64,000 nt of DNA, from assembly GCA_030674185.1 (NCBI GenBank), contig CM060306.1:45576983-45640982 (forward strand), given 5' to 3'. Below the pieces are notes generated by a model that did no database searches, was not told where the DNA came from, and saw only the letters and a list, made by a program, of their open reading frames with translations. Shown in pieces: positions 32,284-45,700 of this stretch (its first letter is position 1; every line of letters begins with the position of its first letter). Source of the stretch: Monoplex corrugatus (taxonomy: Eukaryota; Mollusca; Gastropoda; Littorinimorpha; Ranellidae). The position numbers were made by a program, and so were the translations under genes.

Positions 32284-35200
32284 CTTAATCTGTATTCGTA
32301 CAAAGACGTGTGGGTTTTTTTTGTTTTAGGTTTTGTTTTGTTTTTTACATGTGCGTATATGTATGAGCATGTCTATTCGTTTCTTATTTGTGTTGTTGCA
32401 CACCGCTGCCAATAGGCACAAACGTTAATGCATGTTGTCAGATGACAGTGTCTAGAACTGGACACTTCAAACTTTCACCGGGTGGGAATAGATAGGAAAT
32501 GAAATGACGATTATCTCACTGTCCATAATTATCAAATCAATGTGTTTGTGTGTGTGAGAGTATGAGCGAATGTGTGCGTGTATGCGAATACATTTAACAA
32601 ATGTTTGTATTTGCCTGTGCGTGCGTATGTGTACGTACGTACGTGTATGCATGCGTATGTGTGCATGTACGCGTTTACTTTCAGTGCGTTGCTTCACCAA
32701 ATGGCCACATTCATGGAGGTGGAGAGCAGCGAGCAACGGGCCATCCGCTGGGACAATCGGCGCAAACGCTACGCTACTAGTGTGGGCGCACTGAGACCCG
32801 AGTACGAAGATAGTGCGTCGAGCTCACTGGCTGGCCAGGGCCCGGATCATAGAAAGTCGTCTGTGGCTATGATGACCTTGCAAGGCCTTGGGAGCGTCGT
32901 GGTCAGTCTTTTAGTCTCCCTTGTGTGTGGTCATGAGTTGAAGTTCAAATCCTATAGCACCAGTATATCCCCATGGGAATGCCTGGGGCTCTCAGTATAA
33001 ACACACACAAACGCAGAGAATGCTGAGCTAACCCTTGACCCAAATTGTCGATCTGTATCTCCTCCCTCTCTCTCTCTCTCTCTCCTCTCTCTCCTCTCTC
33101 TCTCTCTCTCTCTCCCCCCCCCCCCTCCCCCCACAAACACGTACACGCACACGTACATACATAGAGGATGGTGAATCAAAGTACACTGAGCCTGTTCGAC
33201 ATGTGACCCTTGATCCAAGTTATCCTTTCCGTTATACACACACAAATACACACACAAACACACACACACACACCACACACACACACGCACCACACACACA
33301 CCACACACACACACACTGCTGTATCAACTCGTCCCAGATCTAAGTCCGGTGATCTCCCACGTGTCCTCATTATTCATGACTCCGTCTTGAACAAAGTGGA
33401 GGGACAGAGATTAGGATCGTCCTACGGTTTCCAGGTGGCGACGAGAAAAATACGTACCATCGAGGACTGTAAACGAGCTATTGAAAAATCTAAAAAAAAA
33501 GAGCTGACACCTGAACCTGACTGCGTTCTTTTACACGTCGGTATAACTGATCTAAAAACAAAAGAGCCAAAAGAATGTACTACCAATCTAGACGTCTGTG
33601 TAAAATCAATTAACACCCACTTTCCAAAAGCCAAGGTAGTGTTAAGTCAGGTCGCTCCCGTGAGGAACAAGCACCTAAACGTGAAAAGGGAGGTCCTTAA
33701 TGTCCTGACTAAAGAGAAACTCCTCAACGCAGCAAATGTCAACTACATCAGCCACGATAATCTGCAAACACGCAGCTTCACCCAAGTCAGCCAGGACGAC
33801 GTACATCCCACCTCCAGAGGGGCGAGCGTTCTGGCCAGAAACATAGGGAGGCATGTCCATCAGCTTTTCTGGGAAAAACCGAGGAGGAGATCAACCCATC
33901 AACGCCATCAGTCAAGACCCGGCTTTCATCCTCAGTTTTTCTTCCCTCCCTGGTCATTTTAGATTCAGCCCATATTCAGTTCCTCTCTGTTCAGTTACTC
34001 AACTATATTGTTTTACTTAGATACTTGTTTGCTTACTTATGATAAATTTTACTTCAACGTTACAGTTATTGATTATCTAATTGTCTAAATGTAGGATATC
34101 ACTCCAAGCTTATTCAACCGTTCATCATGAAAAAGTGTGTAGTTAGTGACATCAACATTGTTCAGTGAAACGCACATTCCATTGTTAAAAATATTTCCTA
34201 TTTGAGTAACTATCTATCTTCTAGAAACATCCAAGTCTTGCTTCTACAATCGCTGAATACCACCAAAACCAATATACTTAAAATATCGGGGTTTTATTAT
34301 CCACCAGTATATGACTCTATCAATGACGGTGGCCGAATACAAACAGCTATATATGTTCGTGAAGGACTGAACTACTGCGAAAGATCATCGCCAGTACCAA
34401 AATCGTCCTCATCTGTTTCTTCATGTGCAATCATTATAAAATGTTCATCATCATTAGTTCTGAATTTGGCCTCTATTTATCTACCAAGAGGTCCCGATTC
34501 TGTGAATACTGAGTGGCTGAAACATTTTCATGACCAACGTGACAAGTGGATAGTTGGTGGTGATTTTAATGCACATGCCCCATTTTGGGACAAGAATTGT
34601 AAAAACATAACTAGCAACAGGTTGATTGAAAATATTCTAGATTCCAATTTATACTTACTAAACAATGGACACGTGACCCGTGTCCCTGATATACCAACCC
34701 ACAGACCCACAGCTATCGACCTTACCTTAATCTCACCATCGCTAGCACCAAATGCCACATGGCAAACAGAGGATGACTTGTTGGGATCAGATCACATCCC
34801 CATACTTTTTACCCTTAACCTTATCACTGAGTTTGATGCAATACCACAAGATAATTTACCCAAGTTTAACTATAAATACGCAGATTGGGCCAGTTTTAAA
34901 GCTTTCCTACGAAATACAAGAACAGATCTATCTGAAACAACGACCTTAAACGATACGTACGCAAATTTCTGTAAGTCACTCTTAAGGGCTGCAAAAATTT
35001 CAATTCCAGAACTTAAAGCATCAAAAACAGGAAAACATCATGGAAAAGTCTGGTGGAATAAAGATTGTGAAAAGGCAGTCAACGAAAAGAAAGAAAAATA
35101 CAAACAATATATAGCTAATAGGTCACCTGAAAATCATACGGCAATGAAAAGTGCGAACATAAACTGTAACAGAGTCATAGAACAAGCTAAAGAACAATAT

Positions 35201-38200
35201 TGGACATCTTTTTGTACATATGAAGTAAGTGACCATAAAGATATGCAAAAGATTTGGGAAAAACTGAAAACAATGAAAAATGGGATCAAGTTGCCATCAA
35301 TTCCAGTAAAGCTAGAAAACAACCCTTTACCTAGCTCACAGGAGAAAGCAGAAGCTTTTGCAGACATGTTTGCTGAGGTCTGTCGAGTAGAAGGACTTCC
35401 TGCCTCTAGTGGAAATTATAGGGTACAGGAAGAAAAGACCGACGCATACAAGGATCCTGTCCCAGATAATACGCACTACGTAAATGTACCAATCACGCTT
35501 CAAGAATTAAAAGATGCCATTAAATCAATTCCAAATAAAAAGACATCAGTAGGATTTGATGCAATTTCCAATGAGATGTTGAAAAATTTACCAGAAAATT
35601 TTGTAATCTTGCTACATAATATGTTTAAAAAATGCTGGAAGAGCGGCAAACTGCCCGACTATTGGAAACAATCAATAGTGGTTCCTGTACTAAAAGCAGG
35701 TAAATGCAATATTGACTTGAAAAACTATAGGCCAATTGCATTAACATCGCACGTATGTAAACTTATGGAGAAAATAATTCTAAAGAGATTGATGTACTAC
35801 TGTGAAAAGAACAACATATTACCAGTGAATCAGGCAGGGTTTAGAAAAGACAGGTCACCAGTGGAACTCCTAACAAAGCTAACCACTAATATCAAACAAC
35901 AATTTGCCAGACGCCAATGTGTTTTAGCTACATTTTTTGATATAACTAAAGCATACGACCAGGTATGGCACTCCCGATTATTACTCAAATTGAAAAGTAT
36001 TGGGCTAACAGGTCACATTTTTGATTATGTCCAATGCTTCTTAGAAGACCGTGTTATTCAAACGAGGATCGAAAATGTGTATTCTTCAAAACGATTTCTT
36101 CAAATGGGTATCCCTCAGGGATCCGTTATTGCTCCCCTTCTCTTCATGATATTATTGCATGACTTACCCAATAAAATTTCTAAACATGTAATTTTAGTTC
36201 AATATGCTGATGATTTATGCATGTGGATGCAGGTCAATATGAAAGAAAAAAACTCCTTTGCGCTGTCTTAATTATACGCGTAAATGTTTTCAATTAGAAC
36301 TCGATAAAATAGCACGATATATGGTAGAAAATGGTCTGCATCTATCCGTGGAAAAAACAAAGATAGTTTTGTTTAACAGTGGAGCTAACCCAGCAAATGT
36401 TCCCACGTTCAAACTGGGAGATACTCTTCTTCAGTATAATGAGTCGATTAAATTCTTAGGGGTTTTCCTTACAGCAAAATTATCTTGGAATCAGCATATT
36501 GAATACTTATTAACAAAAGCTCAAAAAAGTTTAAATTTCTTGAAAATAGTTCGCAAACAGATATGGGGACAAGATGCATCAACACTTGTTCATCTCTGTA
36601 AATCGCTTATTAGATCTAAATTAACCTATGCCCAAGAAATATTCTTCAGTGCACCAAAACACTTACTCACAAAACTGCAGAGCATAGATTGTAAAGGTTT
36701 TAAACTTGCGCTGGGTCTTCCAATGCATGCCTGTTGCCATCGCACATACAATGCAATCAAATTGTTGCCACTTGATGAACAAAGGAAAGTCGCTTCTACT
36801 AAATTTCTGTTAAGAAACACTACCATAGAAAACAGCATCAAAACAGAGACAAAAGTAAGATCAGATACCGACTTTCCAAAAAGAGCTAAATCAATATCCT
36901 CACAGGTCACGCTTGCAACATTTACAGCTGAGGTTATGAAAGGCTCTGGAATTGATTTAGACACAGGTCCTGTAACTTTAAGACCTTCGTTTTCACCAGT
37001 ACCCAGTTGGGAACTTCAAAGAGCACGATTTGACATACACCACACTGACTTAAAAAAAGAAAATAATATCAACTTACTGGCAAGTCACGTTAAATGTCAT
37101 ATAGAAGACTTTTATTCCGATCACTTGAAAGTTTACACTGATGGTTCAATAATTGAAAGACAAGCAGGCTCAGCGTTTTTAATACCTGCTCTCAAAATTG
37201 AGAAATCTTTCTATATAGGACTTAATAAATCTGTCTTTACTGCAGAACTCTTTGCAATCTTAATGGCTTTGAATTATATGATAAATCTTCCTAGGACAAT
37301 TCCCCAGATACTTTTTTGCGTTGATTCAAAATCTGTACTTCAAGCTCTTGAATTATCAAAATTACAAACAAGATCTGAAATGATATTGGAAATTACTCAC
37401 TTGATTAATAGTTTATCCTTAAGAGGCACTGATATTACTTTCAGCTGGATACCATCTCATAGTTCTTTTCATTACAATGATATGGTTGATAGGGCTGCCA
37501 AACGGGGGGCAAAGAGCTCACCAGATTCAAATCATATACAACTTTCCCTCTCATTGCATGAGTGTTATACCTTAGTGGACGCCTACGTATGGAAGCAGTT
37601 TCAAGATAAACAAAAAAAAGTATGAAAAATGTTACATGAATTTTGAAATTAGCAAAACACCTAAGCGGTTCCCTGCCAGTAGAAGTATACAATCCCTTAT
37701 ATATATAGGTGGAAACTTGATGCTTTCAAAACAAAATACCCCAGGAATGTAGTGTGCCTGTGTGGAAAGAAGATAACACATAGTCATATTCTTTCATGCG
37801 TTCGAGTAAAACGACATATACCTACGTTATCAACGAAGACAGTTTCTGACATATTTGCCTCACCACCCTTAACATATGAATTTTTTGTTAGCCTGTCAAA
37901 AAATCCTATAGCGAATTATCTTTAACGCGCCATTACTTCTCATGTTCAGTGTTATGGTTAGCTAAGTTTATTGTTTCAATCGTTAATTATGATAACGTCA
38001 TTTGTGAATTTTTCTTTCTTGTCTTGTTTTTCTTGTTCATTTCTTTTTCCTGAAGATTAACCATTTCCAAGTGGGGGGTTTTTGGGGGTTTTTGTTGTTG
38101 TTGTCTAAAATCACTTTAGTGAATAGACATTAAATCAAAGACCACCACCACACACACACACACAGAGGACGTTGAGTTCCACAAGTCGCCTAATACGTAG

Positions 38201-39847
38201 GATCTCAATCCATGCAGATAGTTTTATTTTTCGTGACATTGTACTGTACATGTATATGTTTGGGCTTACTTCAAACATGGAGTTTTACTTGATGTTGATT
38301 TTTACTTTACCGCTAGTAGTCTTTTACTTTACATTATGTAGAGTTTATTATTTTACACCGAGGTTTTACTTTACTTAGCTGCAGCATGTTTATTGTCTGC
38401 GTTGTTCTGAGGTTTCACAACTTTCGATAGAGGAAACTGTCGGTTTTGCTATTGCGACAGTTGACACGTGAAAGAACAAGATGTTTAAGAGGCAATCAGC
38501 AACTGTGTTCATTCTTCTGTGCAGTAAGAAGGTAAAGGTTGTCCTATAACCCTGCGGTTTTAAGGAGTGAGATAAAAGAGATCTCAACTTTCCTCAGGAT
38601 TAACATATATGTAATGAAGGTGGTGCCCATCTCCTCACCTTCACTGCTATGTCTTCCCCAAGTTCGAAGAAAGTCAGGTATCCATTCACAACTGAACAGA
38701 CTAGAGGTCACACGCACTAAATTTTGAATCAGTGAGACTTGCGCCATCGGAAACTTAAATTCGAAGGCGAGTGCCCTTCCCCCTGTACGGTTGTTCAAGA
38801 ATAAGTAGGGTGTTTGTAATGAGTTTTCTGTTAACCCAGGTCTTAAAAAATTGACCAGGAATTAACAGTTTCCAAATAGCCGGTAATAGACAAATCCCCT
38901 TCTTTGAAGCATAAAATTGGCTAACCAGAATGCTGTCGTTGACAGGGCGTGGAGATGCACGATTGTTAAGGTTTCGTGTACAGTTAAAGGGAAGCAACCC
39001 TTGCTTAGCGGAAGTCTCACTGTATACGAAGGCTGGCTTCCTTTACCATTTATTACCACTGTGAAAGCAGAGTATAATTGCGTGTAGAACTTGACTGCCT
39101 CGGGTGTTTCACCTATGGCAAACACAACGAGAATCAGCATGCATATCCCTTCCTCACTGCCTAAAGATCTGACATCTCGAGTTCAGTCCCCAACCTGTAG
39201 CATAAAACTGATCTGTTCGTTGTCCATCCTAGTGCTGCAGCCACTCTGATGGTATCAGCTTAGTGTTTCATAAATCATGTTCCAACGCACCCACCCTTCC
39301 CCCTTTCTTTCCACTTCAAGACCTTGGCAGCGCATAGGGGTTTGTGCAGACTGAAGGGGTCTGCCAGATAACAGATGGTAGATCGGATAGAGCGCATATG
39401 CAATCGTCTGAGTGTAATGAATCCCTGATGAGTACACTTCAAAGTCTTCCTCGTCGCGAGAGTGAAATTGTGGTTGCTAGTGAAAACTTGCTCGCTTGTT
39501 GTGGCAAGGTATAAAACAAATCAGGCAGCAAAATTCTGCACGCAGTTCTGCTTTTTTGGGACATCATGGTGATAACAATGGTAAAGGAACTTGAACTTCG
39601 TTTACAATAAGGCTTCAGCTATGAATGAGTTGCACACTGCTTCCCTTTAACTGTGTAAGCATCCTTAATAACAGTATTACAGGAGAAAGGGGAATGACTG
39701 CAAGTTAGATGAGAACTTGGTATGAAAAAGTAATGTAGGCTACCGTCCCTCTTTCTTAAGACTTGATCACATTCACACTGACATAGACGTAGATGAAATA
39801 TATACAGGTTTTCACCTTTGGGTCTTCTACTGAGTACTCTCTCTGTC

Positions 39848-39880
<33 letters not shown>

Positions 39881-39947
39881 GTCTCTCTCTCTCTCTCTCT
39901 TCTGTCTCTCTCTCTCATTAAGTGACTCACACACACACCACACACAC

Positions 39948-40010
<63 letters not shown>

Positions 40011-40519
40011 GCACGCACACACATACACAAAGAAAATGTAAACTCATTTATAAGACAGAAACACTTTGAAGTTGACACGTTGTAGGCTACAACAGAAAGA
40101 AATAAAGGGGGTGGGCTGCAGCGGAAATAAAAGTCCTGGTAGAGGGGGAGGTAACTTGTGGAAAGGCAGCTTACTGCATATATGTTTATGTGTGTGTGTG
40201 TGGTACAAATATGGATTTTTTTAAAGTTTGAAACCAGACGGACCGAGCTTTAAAACAAAAAGATTAAATGATAAAAGATTTTTAAATGGGGGAGTGGACG
40301 TGGAAATAAGGGGGGAGGGAGAGAGTGAAAAAAGGAAAATAAAGTTTACACATACATCACCATTACACCACCACCAAGACATCTTCACGGCTGAATCCTG
40401 AACGATAACAGACCCATATATGTATGACGCATACAGATGCCAGATTATTATGATGGTATGTGTGTGTATGCAGACACTGGCGAGATCCCAGAGCGTTAAG
40501 GTAAGTTACCGTATAAATA

Positions 40520-40587
<68 letters not shown>

Positions 40588-42059
40588 TTTCTTTCTCTTA
40601 TGTATATATATGTGTCTTAATACTTCAAATATTATGCCATTTTGGTGATATTGTATTGAGTAATGTACAAATGCATTAAATCGAGGTATGGTAAAGTATT
40701 TAGGGTATTTATATCATTATGATCTCTCTGTCAGCACTCAGATATACATGTATCATGCTGTTATAATTATATCTTGTTGTGTAATGTCTGTGTGCAGTAT
40801 GTGATGTACGTACGAGCATTTTGCTTTATTGTTTATCTGTAAGTGTTGCATTCTTTAGTACACTTGAGCAGAAATTGTGTACGTAATTAATTGTGTTTAA
40901 GTCAAAATCGACAATTTGCTACTCTTCAATAAATGCAGAATTATAAATGCAAACTTGTCTTCTAAAAAGACAAAAGCTGTCATTCACTAAATCGTTCAGT
41001 CAGACATTCGATGATATATTAGTAGAGACATTGTGCATGCGCAAATTGCGTAGTTTAGTAAATAATTATGACATATGTAAAGTGCGGGGTCTGTTCATGA
41101 CAAACAGAAAATCGTGCGTTCACTATTTTTTATCTCTCGACTTTTTCTTCGTACACCCCCACCTCCCCCCACCACTATGTTGTGGCACAGTTTGCATCTT
41201 TGGTGGGAGTTCATGCTGGCCGATTTCATGTTTCCATAAGCCAGCTTCTGATATACAGGATCTTTAACGTGCATTTGGGATATTCTGTATGTGTATGCAC
41301 ATGATGTCAGATCAGAGAGAAGTCTCTGCTACAGTATGACAGTAGACTGTACGACCTACGCCTGTTTTAGCTGCTTTGTGGGTTACCCCTTGGGTGGGGA
41401 AAGGCTATAGGAGTAAACAGAGAAAATATCGCTGCCCCATACTGCATAAAGCCAAAAGGGCATTGCCACAGAGCACGTGTTTGTTGTTTTGGAGGCAGGT
41501 GGGAGAGAGTTGCTGAGGTTGTGCGCAAACAACAGCAACTTAAATAAGCGCATGGGACCTAGCACCAACCCCGCACATAAACATTGAGATCCCACATGAA
41601 GGTACACAAATAAAGTGCAAGGTTGGATTTTATTGACCACGATAGTCAACTATATACATATACACACACGAAGGGGGCTTAGGCACTGGCAGGTCTCCAC
41701 ACATGTTGGCCTGGGAGATTGGTAGAATCTTCACCCTTTACCCACCAGGCGGAAATGTCTAGGCGAAATGAACGCAGGGCCTTCCGATTGGAAGTCTGAC
41801 GTGTATCTGCTTGACCACCGTGCCCATATGTTGTGTGTGTGTGTGTGTGTGTCTGTATGGATAGATAATTGATTTTGTGTGTGTTGCTCTAGTGTGGCGG
41901 CTACTGTTCTCAGCATTTATGAGCTATGTTAAACTTGTCTTGTCTGGGAGAGAAAACTGATTTTTTTCTAAACTTGTGATTTAATTTGGTATTTGATTTA
42001 CTACAGAGTCGGATAATGGCTGGATGGTATCATTTGCTTTTTATTGTTCGTACGTTTGC

Positions 42060-42109
<50 letters not shown>

Positions 42110-42110
42110 T

Positions 42111-42168
<58 letters not shown>

Positions 42169-42725
42169 CTTGATGGCTTTATCTATGTTTTGAGAGGTTA
42201 ATGATTTGATTTGTTACCCCACTGACAGAATGTTAAGGATTATTATACGTTAAATGTTTACGTGTGATGAGGATACAGCGTGTGTTGTTTCAATGTTTCT
42301 CAGTTCAGTGTTCTCAAGACAGTGTTTTCACTCTTGAAATATGCTCCATATGCGCTAGCGCCGCAAATGCTTTATGAAGGGAAAAAATCCAAAAGGATCA
42401 TTGCTTCGCACATACATTTACCCATGGCAGTGAATAGCTTCCTGTAGTAAAAAAAAATCGTAGGAAAAAACATTTTCGTAGGTAAACAAAAATACACAGA
42501 CTGAAAAAAGGAAAATAGATGGAGCTATACTGTGGGAAAGTGCTCTCCATGGGAAGAGCAGCCTGAACGCGGTAAATCCAGTGCGATACCTAATAAAATA
42601 CAATACTAAATACTATATTCTGTGCAGCAGCCGACTTCAGAGAAGGGACTAAGGCCAGATCCTAACGCCCACAGCCAAAGTATCAGCGCCGGAACGGTAG
42701 AAAGGTTAGTTCTCTGCCTGCCTGC

Positions 42726-42758
<33 letters not shown>

Positions 42759-45700
42759 AGTCAGTCTGTCTATCTGTCTGTCTGTCTTGTCTGTCTGTCT
42801 GTCAAAGTGATCATGTTTCATATTTCATTTGAACGCCAATTCGTCTCACCATTGTTCTTTTACGAGAAATTCACACACTCGCCTGTTTGTAGTCAGAGAT
42901 GGAAAATCTTACTGTGATCAAGTTTGGGTTGACTAGGTATTTTAATAAACAATTTTTTGGACGATTTTTCTTGCCTTACATAATCTCTGGGATACTTTTA
43001 TGTGTGTTAAGTACATCTTAAGCGTCTGGATAACCATTATTAAGGTTTATTAGAGCAGAGTGTGGGGGGTTCCCTGCCTGTCCTGATATCGAAACTAGGA
43101 CCTCTCACCTCCAAGACTGGACGTAACTGAAAATGGTAGTTGATGAGGCGATCTGGCAGAAGGACGGGGTTTCGTCTTGTGACTAAAACCAGACATTGAT
43201 ACAATGATAGATCATCGTGAAATCTTATTTGTCATGACGCTACACCTTTAACGGGATTTTAAAAGCAGAAAAAGTAGATTTGCTTTTCTTCTGCATTTAT
43301 GGGCTGCAGCTCCCATCGGCACTCGTATGTAAATGTGCTTTTACGTATGTAGCCATGGGTTTTGTTGGTTTGTTTGCTTTTTTACATTGCATGCAAATAG
43401 TAATAAGCATTTTACAGAGGTGTTACTGGTCTTAAAATCCCGTTAAAGGTGTAGCATCATGACAAATAGGATTTCACAATGATCTATCAGTGCCTGATTT
43501 TAGTCACAAGAAAAAAAACACTGCTGCCAGATCACCTCATGAACTACCATTTTCAAAGTTACGTCCAGTCTTGGATGTGAGAGGTCCTAGTTTTGACATC
43601 AGGGCATCAGGGCAGGCAGGAAATCCCCAACACCTTGCTCTTATTATTAACTTTGAATGATTATCTGGATGCTAAAGATGTACTTAACGCACATAAAAGT
43701 ATCCAAGAGACTGTCTAAGGCAAGAAATATCGTTAAAATTGTTCATTAAGAATACCTCTATGTACCAATAATGATAATAAAAACCCTCGATTGTGCGTTC
43801 TTGTCAGAAGAAAGAAGACAGACGGTACCCACCATAAACGGAGTATGCAGCAGCAAAATGTCGCCATAGTGTGCGCAAAATGACGTACACGTGTCCGAAA
43901 CATTGTTGGAACGGTAAGATTGTGGAGCTATCATCAGATGAAATTCACCCTCCTGCCAGCTAGAGGCTGTGGTACTGTTAAGTGTAGCGTATGTTCTAAG
44001 GGAATGTATACAGGACATGAGCTATTGTGCTCCTGCTGAGGATGATATGCACAGGTGCAGAGTTAAAGTGGGCGTCCTCCTGTCTACATGGTCATAATTG
44101 ATCAGTACACAGTTCTCTTGATACCAGAATTCCGACTCATAACTGGATAAAAACATTCAGCGATCCAACGTGGATGGTATAAAATGCATGATGTATTTAA
44201 TTATAGTTCTTTTGGTGGTAAAATCATGACATTCCCATATACATAGCGATGATACGATGATGAAACCGTTCATACAAACGTTGTTGGTAAAATGATCAAA
44301 CTGGCTGTGTAAATGCTAATAGTAAAATGATCAGACTAGCCATAAGAATACTGATGGTAGATGATCAAACTTGCCATACGAATGTTAATGGCACAACAAT
44401 GAAGCTGGTCATACGATTGCTGAGCAAAAGGACAACTGTTTCGTTGTCTTGTCTTGTCAGTCTGGGCAGATATTTAGTCATTAAGAATGTTGAACGTCAA
44501 CATGTGTGTTTGATTTAATGTAATTATTTTGCAAATGTGTATAAGTAAACACAACAATAAATTAAATGCCTTTTCTAGGCACACAAATCCATCACCTGAC
44601 TTTCACATCAAATGTTACAAATGTTAATTAAATTGATTGTACCTGTTCCGAAAATATTGGCCACTTTTTTGCTTCTGAATGATAATACAAACATACAAAA
44701 ATGCATCACCGAAATGAACCGACCAACAAGTAATTTGTACTTTGCAGGAGCAAACGGATAGTGGGAGTGGGGGTGGTTGGAAGATTTTTCAAACGCAAAC
44801 TTCACAGGGGGGCCTTCACCCGAGATGTCACTGCTCAATTGGATGACTTTGACGACTACAGGTTGGTAGTGCATGTGAAAAACAGACACATTTGGAGTGA
44901 TGGATGAATTGATCGATTGTACCGTATTGATGTAATTACGAAGTTGAATGCCTTTCAGCGTTTGGTAGTAGGCCTCCTTCGGTCATGACTGACCATGGAC
45001 AAAGTACATCCGTTCTAATGTCTAGATGGGCTGTCTGCTTGGTCCAAGCAGCGTCGCCTGTGACTGTACAGACCAATGCGAGAGAGGCAGTCTCTGTCGC
45101 AGCGGTCGCATGTGTATGCTGATGCTGGTCTGTTGGCTGTCATCCCTTTTCTGCGAACTAGCTTTTCTGCTGCAGCAGCTGACAGTTTGTCCTCACCAAT
45201 CCACAGCTGTTTCTTGAGAGTAGTTCTCCAGCTGTTGCGGTCGTCTGCGAGGTCCTCCCAGGACTCAGTGTTGATCTCAAGCGCCTTCATGTCACGCTTG
45301 CAAACGTCTTTGTATCTCAGCTGTGGGCGGCCAATGTTTCTCTGCCCTGTGGCAAGCTCACCATAAAGGATGTCTTTTGGGATGCGACCATCTTCCATGC
45401 GGCGAACGTAGCCCAACCAGCGCAGCCGACGCTGTCTCAGCATGGTATGCATGGTTGGGAGGCCAGCGTAGGTTAGGACTTCGGTGTTGGTCACTTTGTC
45501 TTGCCAGGAAATGCCAAGTATGCGCCGTAGGCTTCTCAGGTGGAAGGTATTGAGCCTTTTCTCCTGATGAGCATGCGTGGTCCACGCCTCGCTGCCATAC
45601 AGCAAGGTGCTGAGGACACAGGCATTGTATACAGCCATCTTTGTCTTTGTGGTCAGCTTGGGGTTTGTCCACACCCTTTGTGTGAGGCGGGCTAGTGTTG

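Larger units (their letters stand above)
33321..38130 (+). mobile_element. LINE (I/Jockey-like superclade) with SGNH ORF1 and EN-RT-RNase H ORF2
   Basis: A nearly complete non-LTR retrotransposon in the intron between iRhom exons 2 and 3, same strand as the gene. It has ORF1 33321-33962, ORF2 from 34127 with one nonsense codon and about three small frameshifts, and a 3' UTR to roughly 38130 next to a (CA)n stretch. The presence of RNase H points to the I/Jockey side of the LINE tree. The exact clade needs a tree. Confidence 0.85.

Noticed and set aside
41996..42029. Possible small exon after CTACAG at 42005 (SRIMAG with GTATCA donor)
   Set aside because: Phase does not fit between the microexon and exon 4, and there is no conservation.
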